From positions 28,206-92,205 of the IMG/VR virus record IMGVR_UViG_3300035698_014446: DNA of 64,000 bases. One strand, 5' to 3'. Of the stretch, positions 17,277 to 26,950 are shown in pieces (position 1 is the stretch's first letter; each line of letters opens with the position of its first letter). The translations under genes were made by a program, and so were the position numbers. The stretch comes from a virus. The notes beneath the pieces are model-generated. The model made no database searches, was not told the DNA's origin, and worked only from the letters and a program-made list of their open reading frames with translations.

Positions 17277-20036
17277 TTATGGTGCATTAAGTTGTACTAT
17301 CCAATCTACATCATCACTATCAGTATACATAAATATTGTTGGATCATCATCCTTAACCCACAATTGACCGTATCCCGCAACTACGGCAGGAGAAGCAGCC
17401 ATTTTTGGCATATAATATGAGTACGCGTACATCGCAGTAAATGATGTACCAGCTAAACCCACGCTACCTTCATCATCATTATACGGAATAATTTGATCAA
17501 CATTAATTAAATTGTTTTCATTCATGTCAATATTACCACTACCCATAGTTATAGTATCACATATAACTAAAGTATCAATAGTAGCGGTATCCAGAACATG
17601 TAAATTACCCGCGAACACTGATCTACTGGCTATAGATGTTTCGTAATAACCAACATCAAGAGATGTCATTGCATTAAGGCAACCAAGCTCATGAATTTGT
17701 AGTATTTGACTTATAGATAATACAACATCATAAATTCTTACCTCATCAAGCCAGCCATCAAAATCGTTTCCATCAGGAGTATCGACATCTTCACCCAAAC
17801 TTATGTCTGTATCTGTAGTATTTATTGTTATACCTGCTGCTGACGGGCCCCCATCAACAACACCATCTATATAAAATATTATTCCATCAGAACCAGCACC
17901 ACTGGAAGTCACAGCTATAGAATGCCATTTACCATCCCTTAAATCTACTGCCCCAGCCCTACCTCCTCCAGCAAGCTCTACTGTTTGTACACCGGCTGCA
18001 CTTATAACCCAAGAGAATCGTTTTCCTGCACCAGTAGCAAATACTCCGTATTCGATAATATATTGATAACCAGAACCTATTGGAACTTTGATTCTCGCAA
18101 CATAAGTTCTGGCATCAGCACCATTAGGTATATTTGATGGTCCACCTATTGTGTGACTATGAACACCCCCGCCATAATAGAAACATTGACCAATTATACC
18201 AGTCGCTTTTGTTGGTGGCCCGGTAACAACAGTACAATGATTACCATTACCAGATAAATCTTGAATAAATGAAGCTCCGTCAGTAGTATCCATATCCCAC
18301 CACGCAACGAGTCCTGCGTCAAGTGCGAAGCCATGGTCTATGTGTTCGGTAGTTATAAAATCAGTAAATGCATCGTGACCTGTGCCAGGATTAACTATAT
18401 TATTACTACCCATGTCAAGAGCGCCAGTCATTGCCCTTATACCATCTACTAAAACGTATTGTGCATGATCATCATCAGATAAACCCGATAATGCTCCATG
18501 ATTATTAGCTATAGCCGTAACTCCAGTAATTGATGAACCACGAAAATCAGTAACATCTACTATCTTTGCATTATAAGTACCACCATAACTATCTTTAGTC
18601 TGCATTACAAAACGATATAAAAAGATAATTTCAGCAGCAGGCAATGAACCGAAACTTAGTATTTCGTTTTGTGCATCCTCGATAGCTGTAGCTTTAGTAG
18701 TATATTCTGACTGACCAACTATCATTTTAATAGGATACTGCCAATCATTAGTAGCCATTAATGTGTATCCAACCCACTGACCATCAGTAACTTCCGTTAA
18801 TGTTCCAGCATTATCATATGCTAATCTATCCTCACCACCCGCACCTGTTTTAACCCACGGTAACACAGATGCAGCTTGTTCTACCCAATTTAATGAACCG
18901 TCACGGTATAGCACAGGTATTTCAGCAATACCCGTTGCTCCACCACTTGATAATATTTGCTCATATTGTCCAGCAGCAGTTACTGCATCAGATATTTTTA
19001 TATTTATATCTTCATCAAAAAACTCACCATCTTCAATATCCATTTGTAATGCAGCATCTGTTTCCGTATTTTTAATATATTTACTTGCTGCAAAACCAGA
19101 TTTATAACTTGCACCTAAATTAAAATGTATCCAAGAATGAGTTTCACCAGACATTTGTAAATCATGAATTTCGTTTGCAAGTAAAAGAGCAGCATTAATT
19201 AAAGTGTTCCAATATACAATAATTACTAATGCTTTAGATATAAAAATCTCACTAAGTAATTCATCCGAAGGATTAATTATTTCAGAAATTACTGCCCCAT
19301 CATAATATATATAGTGTAGTCCAGTAGTATCAGCTATAGTAATTGTTTCCGTTCCACTGTCTGTATACCGAATTCCATCAGACCACCACGCAACAGTACC
19401 AGTAAATGTAAGAGTAATAGTTGGAGGATTACCACTATCAGTAGATAGTGCTATAGAACTGGCATCTTCAAATCCATTTAAATTATGTACTCTACGTTCT
19501 AATCCTGCTTCCTGTAATGATGCTTCTACAGTAGTACTAACATAATAATTACCTACGTCTTCCACACCTACTAATGAAGCACCAGAAGGGGCTACTATAG
19601 CACCAGTTTCTATTTCAGTATAATATCTTCCATCATGATCAGCAACGACTGCAGATGGCATATCAACTAAATCTACATGATTAATCGAACCAATACCACC
19701 ATAAGGACCGGGGTCACCCTTCGGACCACGACGACCTTTAGTATGTGATTCTTTAAGATAATCTTCTATTTTTTCCTTCATCCCCAAATCTAAATGAATT
19801 GATTCATCAAGAACATGTGCAGTACCTAACTTAATTTGGGTAAGTATGTCCTCATTTATATGTATTATTGTACTGAAAGTGTGTTCACGTAAATCTTTCA
19901 GTTCAAACTCGTGCTTAATCAATTCTTGTTTTTCTTCGACACTTAAATATAGTTTACCTCCACCTTCCGGAATATCGGAAGTAATAAGATTCACAAAACC
20001 TTGCTTACCTTGTACTGCATCAACTGACAATTGCAT
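17277..20036 (-). CDS. Large tail fibre or adhesin with collagen-like and LamG-type segments
   Basis: 919 residues. After an N-terminal helical region comes a short collagen-like stretch (GRRGPKGDPGPYGG, about 102-115), then fibre-like beta segments with ADHDGRYYTE and GLSDDDHAQY, both common in tail fibres. From about residue 580 a concanavalin-like LamG domain begins (GLVAWWDMD, DLSGNGNH) and ends with GWLDEVRIYD. The C-terminal segment (YSYYMPKMAASP, IFMYTDSDDVDW) probably trimerises. The role is most likely host-surface binding at the tail tip. It overlaps the YkgJ-like gene by 17 bases. Confidence 0.82.
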   Translation of the reverse strand: MQLSVDAVQGKQGFVNLITSDIPEGGGKLYLSVEEKQELIKHEFELKDLREHTFSTIIHINEDILTQIKLGTAHVLDESIHLDLGMKEKIEDYLKESHTKGRRGPKGDPGPYGGIGSINHVDLVDMPSAVVADHDGRYYTEIETGAIVAPSGASLVGVEDVGNYYVSTTVEASLQEAGLERRVHNLNGFEDASSIALSTDSGNPPTITLTFTGTVAWWSDGIRYTDSGTETITIADTTGLHYIYYDGAVISEIINPSDELLSEIFISKALVIIVYWNTLINAALLLANEIHDLQMSGETHSWIHFNLGASYKSGFAASKYIKNTETDAALQMDIEDGEFFDEDINIKISDAVTAAGQYEQILSSGGATGIAEIPVLYRDGSLNWVEQAASVLPWVKTGAGGEDRLAYDNAGTLTEVTDGQWVGYTLMATNDWQYPIKMIVGQSEYTTKATAIEDAQNEILSFGSLPAAEIIFLYRFVMQTKDSYGGTYNAKIVDVTDFRGSSITGVTAIANNHGALSGLSDDDHAQYVLVDGIRAMTGALDMGSNNIVNPGTGHDAFTDFITTEHIDHGFALDAGLVAWWDMDTTDGASFIQDLSGNGNHCTVVTGPPTKATGIIGQCFYYGGGVHSHTIGGPSNIPNGADARTYVARIKVPIGSGYQYIIEYGVFATGAGKRFSWVISAAGVQTVELAGGGRAGAVDLRDGKWHSIAVTSSGAGSDGIIFYIDGVVDGGPSAAGITINTTDTDISLGEDVDTPDGNDFDGWLDEVRIYDVVLSISQILQIHELGCLNAMTSLDVGYYETSIASRSVFAGNLHVLDTATIDTLVICDTITMGSGNIDMNENNLINVDQIIPYNDDEGSVGLAGTSFTAMYAYSYYMPKMAASPAVVAGYGQLWVKDDDPTIFMYTDSDDVDWIVQLNAP

Positions 20037-20565
20037 CCTCCGGTTCTTCTTCCAATTTTTCTTTTAATGTCCTATTTTTTACTAAATTCAGTAAAAAATC
20101 AGCTTCCAAATCATCCTTTACTGTCCTACTACCGATGATACGTTTCTTCATACCCAACATTTTAGTAAGTATTTTTATGTACATTGTGTAGATGTTGGAT
20201 ACTATAACTATTTCCTCAACTTCATCCTTTTTCCATTTCTCTACAGACGCACCTACGTCAAGACCAGTAGTAGCAAGCTTCGCAGCCATGCACTTCGTAG
20301 GTGATGTAATAAAATCTCTGCAAGCCTGAGGCCGTGTCTCGTAGATTCCACAGCCATCCATAACATGATAAAAAGGACACGCTGAAATAACATTCCCAAC
20401 CATCTTATTAATAAACCCGTCTTTTTCCACCTCAGTAAGTCGTGGTTCATTAATTAAGTCCTCATCAGTAACTGGTATTTTCCACGCTATACAACATGTG
20501 CCACATTTACGACAATCATACTCGTCATTCATTGCGGCTATAAATTTGTCCGGGTCCATGTTCAT
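20020..20565 (-). CDS. YkgJ-family cysteine-cluster protein
   Basis: 181 residues. The signature CRKCGTCC (about 19-26), CPFYH, CGIYETRPQACRDF and a further Cys form the CxxCxxCC...C...Cx-IYxxRPxxCR pattern of the YkgJ/Fli-like family, thought to bind zinc or an Fe-S cluster. Function in phage is unknown. It lies between the fibre and portal genes, which is unusual for a metal-binding enzyme. Confidence 0.75.
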   Translation of the reverse strand: MNMDPDKFIAAMNDEYDCRKCGTCCIAWKIPVTDEDLINEPRLTEVEKDGFINKMVGNVISACPFYHVMDGCGIYETRPQACRDFITSPTKCMAAKLATTGLDVGASVEKWKKDEVEEIVIVSNIYTMYIKILTKMLGMKKRIIGSRTVKDDLEADFLLNLVKNRTLKEKLEEEPEDAIVS

Positions 20566-20840
20566 TTTTTCTCAATAGTCTCCAATCTTTTGTCAATTCT
20601 GTCAAAACCTTCTTTTACCGTTTCAACAAAAGTATCTGTTTGCTGTTTTTGAGCCTCAAGATGCATTTCAAACACCTCTTTATCAACTTTATTGATCTTA
20701 ACTTCATCTATTTGCTTACACTGGTTTACTTGTTCGTTCCTCATTACCCCCCACGCGACACCAACTAATAAGGTAGCCACCATTATCGTCCATAACAAAT
20801 GGATTAGTTTCAAATCCCTTGATTTTTCTTCCTTAGCCAT
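20562..20840 (-). CDS. Small membrane protein with coiled coil (holin-like possible)
   Basis: 92 residues: charged N-terminus, one membrane helix (LIHLLWTIMVATLLVGVAWGV) and a long C-terminal coiled coil (KEVFEMHLEAQKQQTDTFVETVKEGFDRIDKRLETIEKK). The plan resembles XhlA/hemolysin-type lysis accessory proteins, but no lysin is next to it, so the role is open. Confidence 0.5.
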   Translation of the reverse strand: MAKEEKSRDLKLIHLLWTIMVATLLVGVAWGVMRNEQVNQCKQIDEVKINKVDKEVFEMHLEAQKQQTDTFVETVKEGFDRIDKRLETIEKK

Positions 20841-20861
20841 CGGTCTACCTTTCGTAGTTGT

Positions 20862-22325
20862 TTATCCTTGAGTTTCATTAAATCTTGTACTACCCGTGTT
20901 TGGCTGGTCAATATCATCACGTGCGTTAGGACTTATGTTAGTTTGTTTCGTTTTTTCTACGGCTACATTCCTTGCATCGTCCTCTTTTTGTTGCGCTGCT
21001 AATCTTTCCCTTTCCTCGGCAGGATTAAATCCTGGTATCTTATCCCAGAAACCTTCTCTGGAAATTATCTTGTTTTCAGCGGCTACCATCCAGAATCTCG
21101 TTAACTGTTGCCAGATTCTGTCACTCATAGGTTTAAGTCGAGGCTTAATAATACCTGTTTTTAATTGAGTACCGTTAGGGCCTATGTTGAAATTTCTTAT
21201 GGTAATTACATTATCAAACATCTGCTCATAAAACGACTTCCACGAAGCAATATCGTTCGCGGCCACTATCTCTAATGGTTCCCCAAGACTATCGGCTACA
21301 GCCCTGTTACTCATCAAATCCGGAAATCCCAGCCAACTCACGGCTAACCCGGTAGCCCCAGAGACAAGCTGTAAGTTAAGTAATATTGCTTCCTTAATTG
21401 TTTCATAAAAATTGTCCGGAACAACCATTTTTAATTCACCCGATGAAACCATCATCTGCCCTAAAGTCCATCCCGAAGCAGTAATTTTATTAGTAAGTGA
21501 CTCAGCTTCATCGGCGTCAGCTATTTGTACAGCCGGTGTCGGGTGTGCATACAGTTTGTTCGATTTTCGCCAATAGATAAGATCATTACCTATATCGTCA
21601 AGACGAGACAAAACATTAGCAAGTGATGGACTACCTTCTATAGTATCATCATCGTTTAATATTTTATTAAAGGCCACAAATGCTATATTTTCATTAACTA
21701 AAGCACCAGCCGGGATTGTGTAACCTGTTTTCTCACCAGTTTCATCAGCAACTTCTACTTCTTCCCAGCTAACAGCGTACGGCGAAGTCATGTTGTTAAG
21801 ACCCACTGGATAAACAAAATACTTGTATTTATTCCATGACATATATTTAACTTTAACCATATTATCAGTGGAGTCCCAAGGAAGATTAACAAGACACTGA
21901 CCTTGTTTTTCCGCCTCTTTACTCAACTCAGTACACATTCCCTCGTTAAGTTGGTTTTTGTCTATAAAGCTTTGTATGTACTCCCTCTCTGGGGAATTTT
22001 TATTACCACCTTCGATTTCTAAACCATTCGGTATTTTCAAAGCAGCAGATACATTAATTATTCTCTTGACAAGATCACCTCCTATACCAGTGTTAGCGCG
22101 ATACATACTCATTATTTCTTGTATCTGCAACCCACGAGTCTGGTATTCATTACTACCAAGATTACCGCTGCTATCGTCTTGAAGCCGAAGCATAAGGTTT
22201 GCATTGGTTATCTGAATCGCTTCGATAATTATAGCATACTTAAGTTCCATCGCAGCAACTTCCTCAGTATGCATTTTCTTAAGCGTCCTTTTGCTAACCC
22301 TCTTGGTTCTTTTTATACCAAACAT
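20862..22325 (-). CDS. Portal protein
   Basis: 487 residues, the normal portal size, in the normal place just downstream of terminase. Features typical of portals include the long helical N-terminus, the polar loop KIPNGLEIEGGNKNSPEREY, the helix-rich core (LSRLDDIGNDLIYWRKSNKL) and a disordered C-terminal tail rich in Lys, Glu and Asn. The portal forms the dodecameric DNA channel at one capsid vertex. Confidence 0.8.
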   Translation of the reverse strand: MFGIKRTKRVSKRTLKKMHTEEVAAMELKYAIIIEAIQITNANLMLRLQDDSSGNLGSNEYQTRGLQIQEIMSMYRANTGIGGDLVKRIINVSAALKIPNGLEIEGGNKNSPEREYIQSFIDKNQLNEGMCTELSKEAEKQGQCLVNLPWDSTDNMVKVKYMSWNKYKYFVYPVGLNNMTSPYAVSWEEVEVADETGEKTGYTIPAGALVNENIAFVAFNKILNDDDTIEGSPSLANVLSRLDDIGNDLIYWRKSNKLYAHPTPAVQIADADEAESLTNKITASGWTLGQMMVSSGELKMVVPDNFYETIKEAILLNLQLVSGATGLAVSWLGFPDLMSNRAVADSLGEPLEIVAANDIASWKSFYEQMFDNVITIRNFNIGPNGTQLKTGIIKPRLKPMSDRIWQQLTRFWMVAAENKIISREGFWDKIPGFNPAEERERLAAQQKEDDARNVAVEKTKQTNISPNARDDIDQPNTGSTRFNETQG

Positions 22326-22337
22326 CTTTGCTCCGAT

Positions 22338-22727
22338 TTAGGATTTCGTACTATCGGTTTTAACTTCGCCGTCCTCATTGGCTTTGCGATTTATAGGGTC
22401 ACCCAACGCAAGTCCGCCTTTACAAGGTCGATGCATTCTTATATCACCTTCCTCATTCTTCATTTCGACGGGATAATCTACCTTCTCGTCGTTTTTTGCC
22501 TCCTGTTTCTCAGCTACCCTGTCAGCGTTCTTCTGTCTTTGCTTAGTCTCGGCAGCTTTCGATTCCTCTTGTGATTTCATGTCAGCAATGTGGTCCTTTT
22601 CTGCCTTTTTAAACTTTTTGACCACCTGCGGTCTACTATTCTTTCGGTTGATGGTTACTCCGAAATTGGCAAGAGCATAATCAGCCAGTCCCGCTTTTGT
22701 GTAATCTTCTACATTAATCTTAGTCAT
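22338..22727 (-). CDS. Unknown charged protein between terminase and portal
   Basis: 129 residues. The N-terminus (VEDYTKAGLADYALANFGVTINRKNSRPQVVKKF) may be a small helical DNA- or protein-binding domain; the rest is a highly charged Lys/Glu coiled segment. No family recognised. The position between terminase and portal suggests a packaging or head role. Confidence 0.45.
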   Translation of the reverse strand: MTKINVEDYTKAGLADYALANFGVTINRKNSRPQVVKKFKKAEKDHIADMKSQEESKAAETKQRQKNADRVAEKQEAKNDEKVDYPVEMKNEEGDIRMHRPCKGGLALGDPINRKANEDGEVKTDSTKS

Positions 22728-22742
22728 GTCCTTGTCCTTTCA

Positions 22743-24098
22743 CTATGCAGGGTATCGGTTACCCATATTATAAGCAAAATTTGCCACTTTATGTGACAAC
22801 CAATTATCAACTACGTATCTCTCTCCGTCAAGTAAATGGTTCCACGTATCAACTGGTTCATTCATGTACTCACCGTCTTTGTCTTCCATCCATTTGTAAT
22901 TACGCTTCTCTTTGATCAAGTTATCAGAATCACCATAAACGTGAACGTGATAGTCTTTCACCAACGATATTCCGTTCCGAATGGAATCCGGGCCTTTTCT
23001 ACACTCGATAATTTTAAACCCAGCCCGTCGTATTTCTTCAATGGACTTAGGCTCAGCACAGTCGGCGATTATTTTATTTTTCTTAGTAATTCCAAGTTTT
23101 ACAAGTTCTCTCGCTATGTCCTGATTGGTTAATTTTAGTTCAAATAACCGCTCTCTCTCCCATATTTCATCCCCTATCATACCCATTTCAATAACGCCGG
23201 TCGGGGCATTACTATAACCAAAGTCAAGACCAAAAGCATGTTTCTCAAACGATTGTCTGGCTGGCCATTCGTTACACACGCTCCAATTAAGGTCTTCCTG
23301 ATAAACCAATCCCTTAGGAGAACCCCATTGACCAAGTGCATAAATCCGATAAGCAGTTATATCCTTTCGCTTTAAATCCTCAAGAATTACCTTATATAAA
23401 TCATCAAGGAACCGGTTATCTTCGTAAGTAGTCAATAAAGAAGTACCGTAAACTTCACGTAGTTCCCCTTTAACAAGAGAAACTTTTTTGAATCTACGAT
23501 ATCTGTCGGTCGCTTTACTCGTTACATCGATTAACCCGGTCCCGTTTTCTTCCGTTTTAAACTCAAAAAATTCTTCCCGTAACCACTTTACCTCAATTGG
23601 GTTAAAGGTAATAACTATTTGTAAAAAAGTACTGGATAAACCCCTAATACGTCTGTCAAGTTCTCTGAAATCTGCCTCAGTAAACTCGGTTGCTTCCTCC
23701 ATCCACGCCCCGGTAAGACCTTCGATCGATTTGATTTTTTCCGGGTCGTCCAGTCCACAACATAAAATCATTGACCCGTCAGTAAAAGTAAAAGTCATGT
23801 CCTTTCTATTAATATGAACTATATTTTTGAGATTCCACAAATCGACGTATTTGTTAAATAACGAAAAAACAGATCGTCTTACCGCCGGTTGAGTCTTTCG
23901 AAGGGCTAATAGTTTATGGCGTATTCCTCTTTTCATTCCAACAAGGATGCGAAGAAGCCACCGTCTGGCGACTTCTTCGCTCTTCCCAGAACCCGCACCA
24001 CCGAACATAACCAAATACCGATCTCTAATACTCAACGCCGGTATATAAACTTCGTTGGAAGTTTCACAATACTGAGATAAGTTACAATTTATAGGCAT
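22743..24098 (-). CDS. terL: Terminase large subunit
   Basis: 451 residues. Walker A FGGAGSGKS (about 32-40), Walker B-like GAWMEEATEF (about 130), and the C-terminal RNase H-like nuclease with GLDFGYSNAPTGVIEM and IIADCAEPKSIEEIR are in the expected order. It powers DNA packaging and cuts the concatemer. It ends in tandem TAG-TGA stops and follows the small subunit directly. Confidence 0.92.
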   Translation of the reverse strand: MPINCNLSQYCETSNEVYIPALSIRDRYLVMFGGAGSGKSEEVARRWLLRILVGMKRGIRHKLLALRKTQPAVRRSVFSLFNKYVDLWNLKNIVHINRKDMTFTFTDGSMILCCGLDDPEKIKSIEGLTGAWMEEATEFTEADFRELDRRIRGLSSTFLQIVITFNPIEVKWLREEFFEFKTEENGTGLIDVTSKATDRYRRFKKVSLVKGELREVYGTSLLTTYEDNRFLDDLYKVILEDLKRKDITAYRIYALGQWGSPKGLVYQEDLNWSVCNEWPARQSFEKHAFGLDFGYSNAPTGVIEMGMIGDEIWERERLFELKLTNQDIARELVKLGITKKNKIIADCAEPKSIEEIRRAGFKIIECRKGPDSIRNGISLVKDYHVHVYGDSDNLIKEKRNYKWMEDKDGEYMNEPVDTWNHLLDGERYVVDNWLSHKVANFAYNMGNRYPA

Positions 24099-24655
24099 TA
24101 GTTGATTATAGCCTCCGTTAATTCCGCCGGTAATTGCACTTTTACCTCAACCTTGCCCACATTAATCAAATTCTCGCTCAAAAGACCAAGATGTCGCATC
24201 GTCAACTCGATACCCTTTAATTTATCATGAAGCTTAAACTCAAAGCTTTCGGTTATTGAGTCTTCATCAGTGCTGACGATGCGACGTTTGATAGACTTAA
24301 TTCCTCTGGTGTCTATATCTTTGCTCGGTAGTAATACTACATTGCCATCTTTGTCATATTTCGCAAAGTCACTGAACTTCATCATTGCGATTGACTTAAG
24401 TTCGGCTAATACAGCGTCAGCAGTAAGGTCCAATCTTTCAGCCCGTAAATCCATTAATCTTTTAACTTCAATACGGATTAGCTTTTGTTTCATCAATTCA
24501 ACGGAACGTTTTCGAGCTGTCTCCCTCTTCATACCCGGAGTAGCCATCGTGTCGAGATAAGTTTGAGTTTGATTCATCTTAATATCGGCTATAAGAGTTC
24601 TACAGAACATCCGATGCATATGATTCAATTTTCTCAACTCAGTTTTTCTTGGCAT
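24098..24655 (-). CDS. terS: Terminase small subunit
   Basis: 185 residues, mainly helical. ETARKRSVELMKQKLIRIEVKRLMDLRAERLDLTADAVLAELKSIAMMKFSDF is like Terminase_2/XtmA-type small subunits, which bind the packaging site. It is the first gene of the virion operon and its stop abuts the large subunit start. The N-terminal HTH is not fully typical. Confidence 0.7.
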   Translation of the reverse strand: MPRKTELRKLNHMHRMFCRTLIADIKMNQTQTYLDTMATPGMKRETARKRSVELMKQKLIRIEVKRLMDLRAERLDLTADAVLAELKSIAMMKFSDFAKYDKDGNVVLLPSKDIDTRGIKSIKRRIVSTDEDSITESFEFKLHDKLKGIELTMRHLGLLSENLINVGKVEVKVQLPAELTEAIIN

Positions 24656-24979
24656 ATCTTCAACTCAACTTCTCGCGTACGCGCGCGCCCGCGCGATGCG
24701 CTGCGCTTTCCCGTGCTCCCTAAGACCTCGTTTCGGTCCCACTCTTCCCCGGTCTTTTCCATCGGATATATCCAGTGGGTTTCGACACGGTATCGAGTAT
24801 GGCTGCGGGATAACCCGCTACCATATCCCCTTAACAGCGCAAGTATATTATATATATTATAAATACCCCGAAGGGGGTAGTCCGGAAACCCCCCGAAAAC
24901 CCCATAGAAAATTTTTCCTGAAAGGGAAGGTATACAGACGTACCCGGATGGTGTACGGACACCACATGAAACCGAATCA
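24656..24979. promoter_or_regulatory. Divergent control region between virion and accessory genes
   Basis: No gene is seen here. It holds a very GC-rich run (about 24671-24715, repeated CGCG), the palindromic hairpin GCGGGATAACCCGC near 24806, an AT-only stretch near 24847-24865, and a hairpin ATACCCC-GAA-GGGGGTA at about 24865-24882. Genes diverge on both sides, so promoters for both must lie here. No clear -35/-10 pair was assigned. Confidence 0.6.
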
Positions 24980-25012
24980 ATGCGCCGGTCGTTATATTTT
25001 ATGAAAGGATTC
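24966..25012 (+). repeat. Conserved leader element, copy A
   Basis: Starts TGAAACCGAATCAATGCGCC, then CGTTATAT and an ATGAAAGGAT-type ribosome site. A near copy lies on the minus strand at 61839-61882. Both copies lie just upstream of a gene start, so this is probably a shared promoter or leader. It also encodes a short frame (MKPNQCAGRYIL). Confidence 0.6.
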
Positions 25013-25015
25013 TAT

Positions 25016-25459
25016 ATGAATGAGAAAAAGTTTCGCGAGACGCGGAAGAAAATTACGTATCGATATCGAAAAAATAATGCTGAAAAAATTAGAAAACAAG
25101 ACCGGGAACGGAAGCGAAAAGCCCGGTTAAAAAGGCAATTGATTGCCTCCTGTGAAAAAAGTATGGACGAAACATTCCAGACTATGAGGCCCGCATTATT
25201 TAAGTGGGCACAATTTTTTGCGCATTGGGATAAAAATTTTGAAATAAATGAGTTGGTAAATGTTGCTTTCGCTAATGGTAGTCTTCGGAGGATAAAAAAT
25301 CCCAAACTCTTATCTAAAAAAGTAAAATGGACAATGCAAAATTATATGTGTAAAATTAGACGAGAACACGACCCTGATAAACTTGTACAAATGTATGTTG
25401 ATATGTACGGGAGATTACCTGCTAACGTTGAGGAAAAATCAGATAATGATAATGATTGA
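25016..25459 (+). CDS. First rightward gene; basic helical protein, sigma-region-2-like
   Basis: 147 residues from ATG 25016, chosen for the AAAGGA site six bases upstream. The N-terminus is very basic (RETRKKITYRYRKNN), then comes a helical part with INELVNVAFANG and LSKKVKWTMQNYMCKIRREH. The last piece recalls region 2 of sigma-70-like factors, with aromatic residues before a basic stretch; this is a weak likeness. It is the first gene after the shared leader, which would suit an early regulator. Confidence 0.45.
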   Translation: MNEKKFRETRKKITYRYRKNNAEKIRKQDRERKRKARLKRQLIASCEKSMDETFQTMRPALFKWAQFFAHWDKNFEINELVNVAFANGSLRRIKNPKLLSKKVKWTMQNYMCKIRREHDPDKLVQMYVDMYGRLPANVEEKSDNDND

Positions 25460-25913
25460 TGAACTCACTAAACAAGTACAAATAAACGAGACAGAGTATA
25501 TTTATTATATAGGTGGTTCTGATATATATGGGGAAATGATTGTAGCATTAAAGGAATGTGATATTTCTAACGAAGCAATGCTTGATCTTGAACGTAAAAT
25601 TAGACAAGCGGAAGCAGGACCACGTATTAAAAAGTGGAGACAAAGAAATCCTGATAAATGTCGTAACTACACAAGAAATTATAATATATTAAAACGAGCA
25701 AATGGTATTGGCCTTAATACTGAACAATGGAAGAATATTCTCGAAAAGTACAATTTCAGATGTGCTTATTGTGGTGTTAAAAATAACCTTACCAGAGATC
25801 ATGTGATACCTATTAACAAAGGTGGTGAACATTCTCTAGTGGATGGGTTCCTCATATTTATGGAAAAATATAGATGGCAAGATGTGATCAAATGTCAATA
25901 TTCGACGCGTTGA
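25446..25913 (+). CDS. Chimeric frame carrying a truncated HNH endonuclease
   Basis: 155 residues from ATG 25446. Residues 1-55 (MIMIDELTKQVQINETEYIY...) belong to an unknown small protein. From KKWRQRNPDKCRNY onward it closely resembles the HNH gene at 2909, including LKRANGIGLNTEQWKNILEKYNFRCAYC and TRDHVIPINKGGEHS. The frame then leaves the HNH sequence before the last N..C..C knuckle and ends LVDGFLIFMEKYRWQDV. The nuclease is thus truncated and probably inactive, an insertion remnant inside another gene. Confidence 0.65.
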   Translation: MIMIDELTKQVQINETEYIYYIGGSDIYGEMIVALKECDISNEAMLDLERKIRQAEAGPRIKKWRQRNPDKCRNYTRNYNILKRANGIGLNTEQWKNILEKYNFRCAYCGVKNNLTRDHVIPINKGGEHSLVDGFLIFMEKYRWQDVIKCQYSTR

Positions 25914-26224
25914 ATGTTCTGGAAATGCCAGTTGGTTCAACGATGGAGAATATAAAGAAGAAATATTACGAGTTAGCGATGGTATTTCACCCGGATAAAA
26001 ATCCTGATAATAAGGAAGCAGAAAAAAGGATGAAATTAATTAATGTTGCTTATGAAGTGTGTTGTAAATATGTAGCGTCTAAATTAAAACCAAAACCAAA
26101 ACCAAAACCAAGGCCACAACCGACAAGAAGATCGGGAATACATCCCATTAGATACGTAACATTTACAGTAATGGGTTGTAATGTTAGAAGTAACATCAGT
26201 GGAGTAACGATTACTTTCGTATAA
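25892..26224 (+). CDS. J-domain (DnaJ-like) protein
   Basis: 110 residues. The J-domain runs from FDALNVLEMPVGSTMENIKKKYYELAMVFHPDKNPDNKEAEKRMKLINVAYEV, with the HPD motif intact. A KPKPKPRPQP linker and a short beta-rich tail follow. J proteins stimulate Hsp70 ATPases; a phage copy may recruit host DnaK for assembly or replication. Its start lies inside the end of the chimeric HNH frame. Confidence 0.85.
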   Translation: MSIFDALNVLEMPVGSTMENIKKKYYELAMVFHPDKNPDNKEAEKRMKLINVAYEVCCKYVASKLKPKPKPKPRPQPTRRSGIHPIRYVTFTVMGCNVRSNISGVTITFV

Positions 26225-26246
26225 TGGACAAGTTAGAAAGTAGTAA

Positions 26247-26585
26247 ATGGATTACGATTTTCCGGACGATATTGTTAAGACCCGTACAGGGAGAAGGGCG
26301 TTTTTAGAATTGGGTGTAATAGGACTAAGAGTTAGGGCTCCTGACAGATTAACTATCGAACAACATCAGGAAAGGATAAGTGACGAAATGGGTGGAATGA
26401 CAGATAAGGAAAGGGCAGCAACATTCGACCCACAAGTGCTTGTTGAACATATAGACGCATTTGGCAAAGGGCTATCCCCTTGGGAAATAAAGTTTATTAA
26501 TGGAAATATTGATTATCCCCCGGTAAGGTATACTAAACTACAAGTAGACGTAATTCATCGTATATACTTGGAGAAGTGCGGTTAA
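26247..26585 (+). CDS. Unknown acidic protein
   Basis: 112 residues, soluble, acidic, with several short helices (RLTIEQHQERISDEMGGMTDKER). No motif recognised. Its stop overlaps the next ATG as TAATG, so it is in an operon with the Cys-rich protein that follows. Confidence 0.5.
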   Translation: MDYDFPDDIVKTRTGRRAFLELGVIGLRVRAPDRLTIEQHQERISDEMGGMTDKERAATFDPQVLVEHIDAFGKGLSPWEIKFINGNIDYPPVRYTKLQVDVIHRIYLEKCG

Positions 26586-26950
26586 TGAAAACGAATCTTA
26601 TCATAGTTTGTGAGACATGCGGTGAGGAATTAAATGTTACGGACACAGTATGTGATATAACTAATCGGATAAAGTTTACTGTTCAACCATGTGCTAACAA
26701 AAAGTGTAATAAGGATTTTTGTGCGAATTGTGAGGATGTACAGAATCTTAGTGATAAATTAAGCATACTGGAACAGAGGATAAGAGACGCAAATTTAATT
26801 ATGATACCCATTAAAAGGAAGTTGAAGTTAGTGGAACTCCCTGATTGCTTCGGCGAGCGGGATGCTGAAAAGGCGAAAAAAGAAGATTGTCAATGTAAAG
26901 ATGAATGTGGATATGTTGAGGAATGTATCGAAAAAACGGCTGTTAGTTGA
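26585..26950 (+). CDS. Cys-rich zinc-finger-like protein with coiled coil
   Basis: 121 residues. CETCGEEL and CANKKCNKDFCANCE are likely zinc knuckles; a coiled coil follows (LSDKLSILEQRIRDANLIMI), and the C-terminus adds CQCKDECGYVEEC. ATG 26585 overlaps the upstream stop. It probably binds zinc; the partner is unknown. Confidence 0.55.
   Translation: MKTNLIIVCETCGEELNVTDTVCDITNRIKFTVQPCANKKCNKDFCANCEDVQNLSDKLSILEQRIRDANLIMIPIKRKLKLVELPDCFGERDAEKAKKEDCQCKDECGYVEECIEKTAVS

Noticed and set aside
24865-24882. GC hairpin as terminator for the rightward or leftward unit
   Set aside because: No T-tract follows on either strand and both flanking genes diverge from this point.
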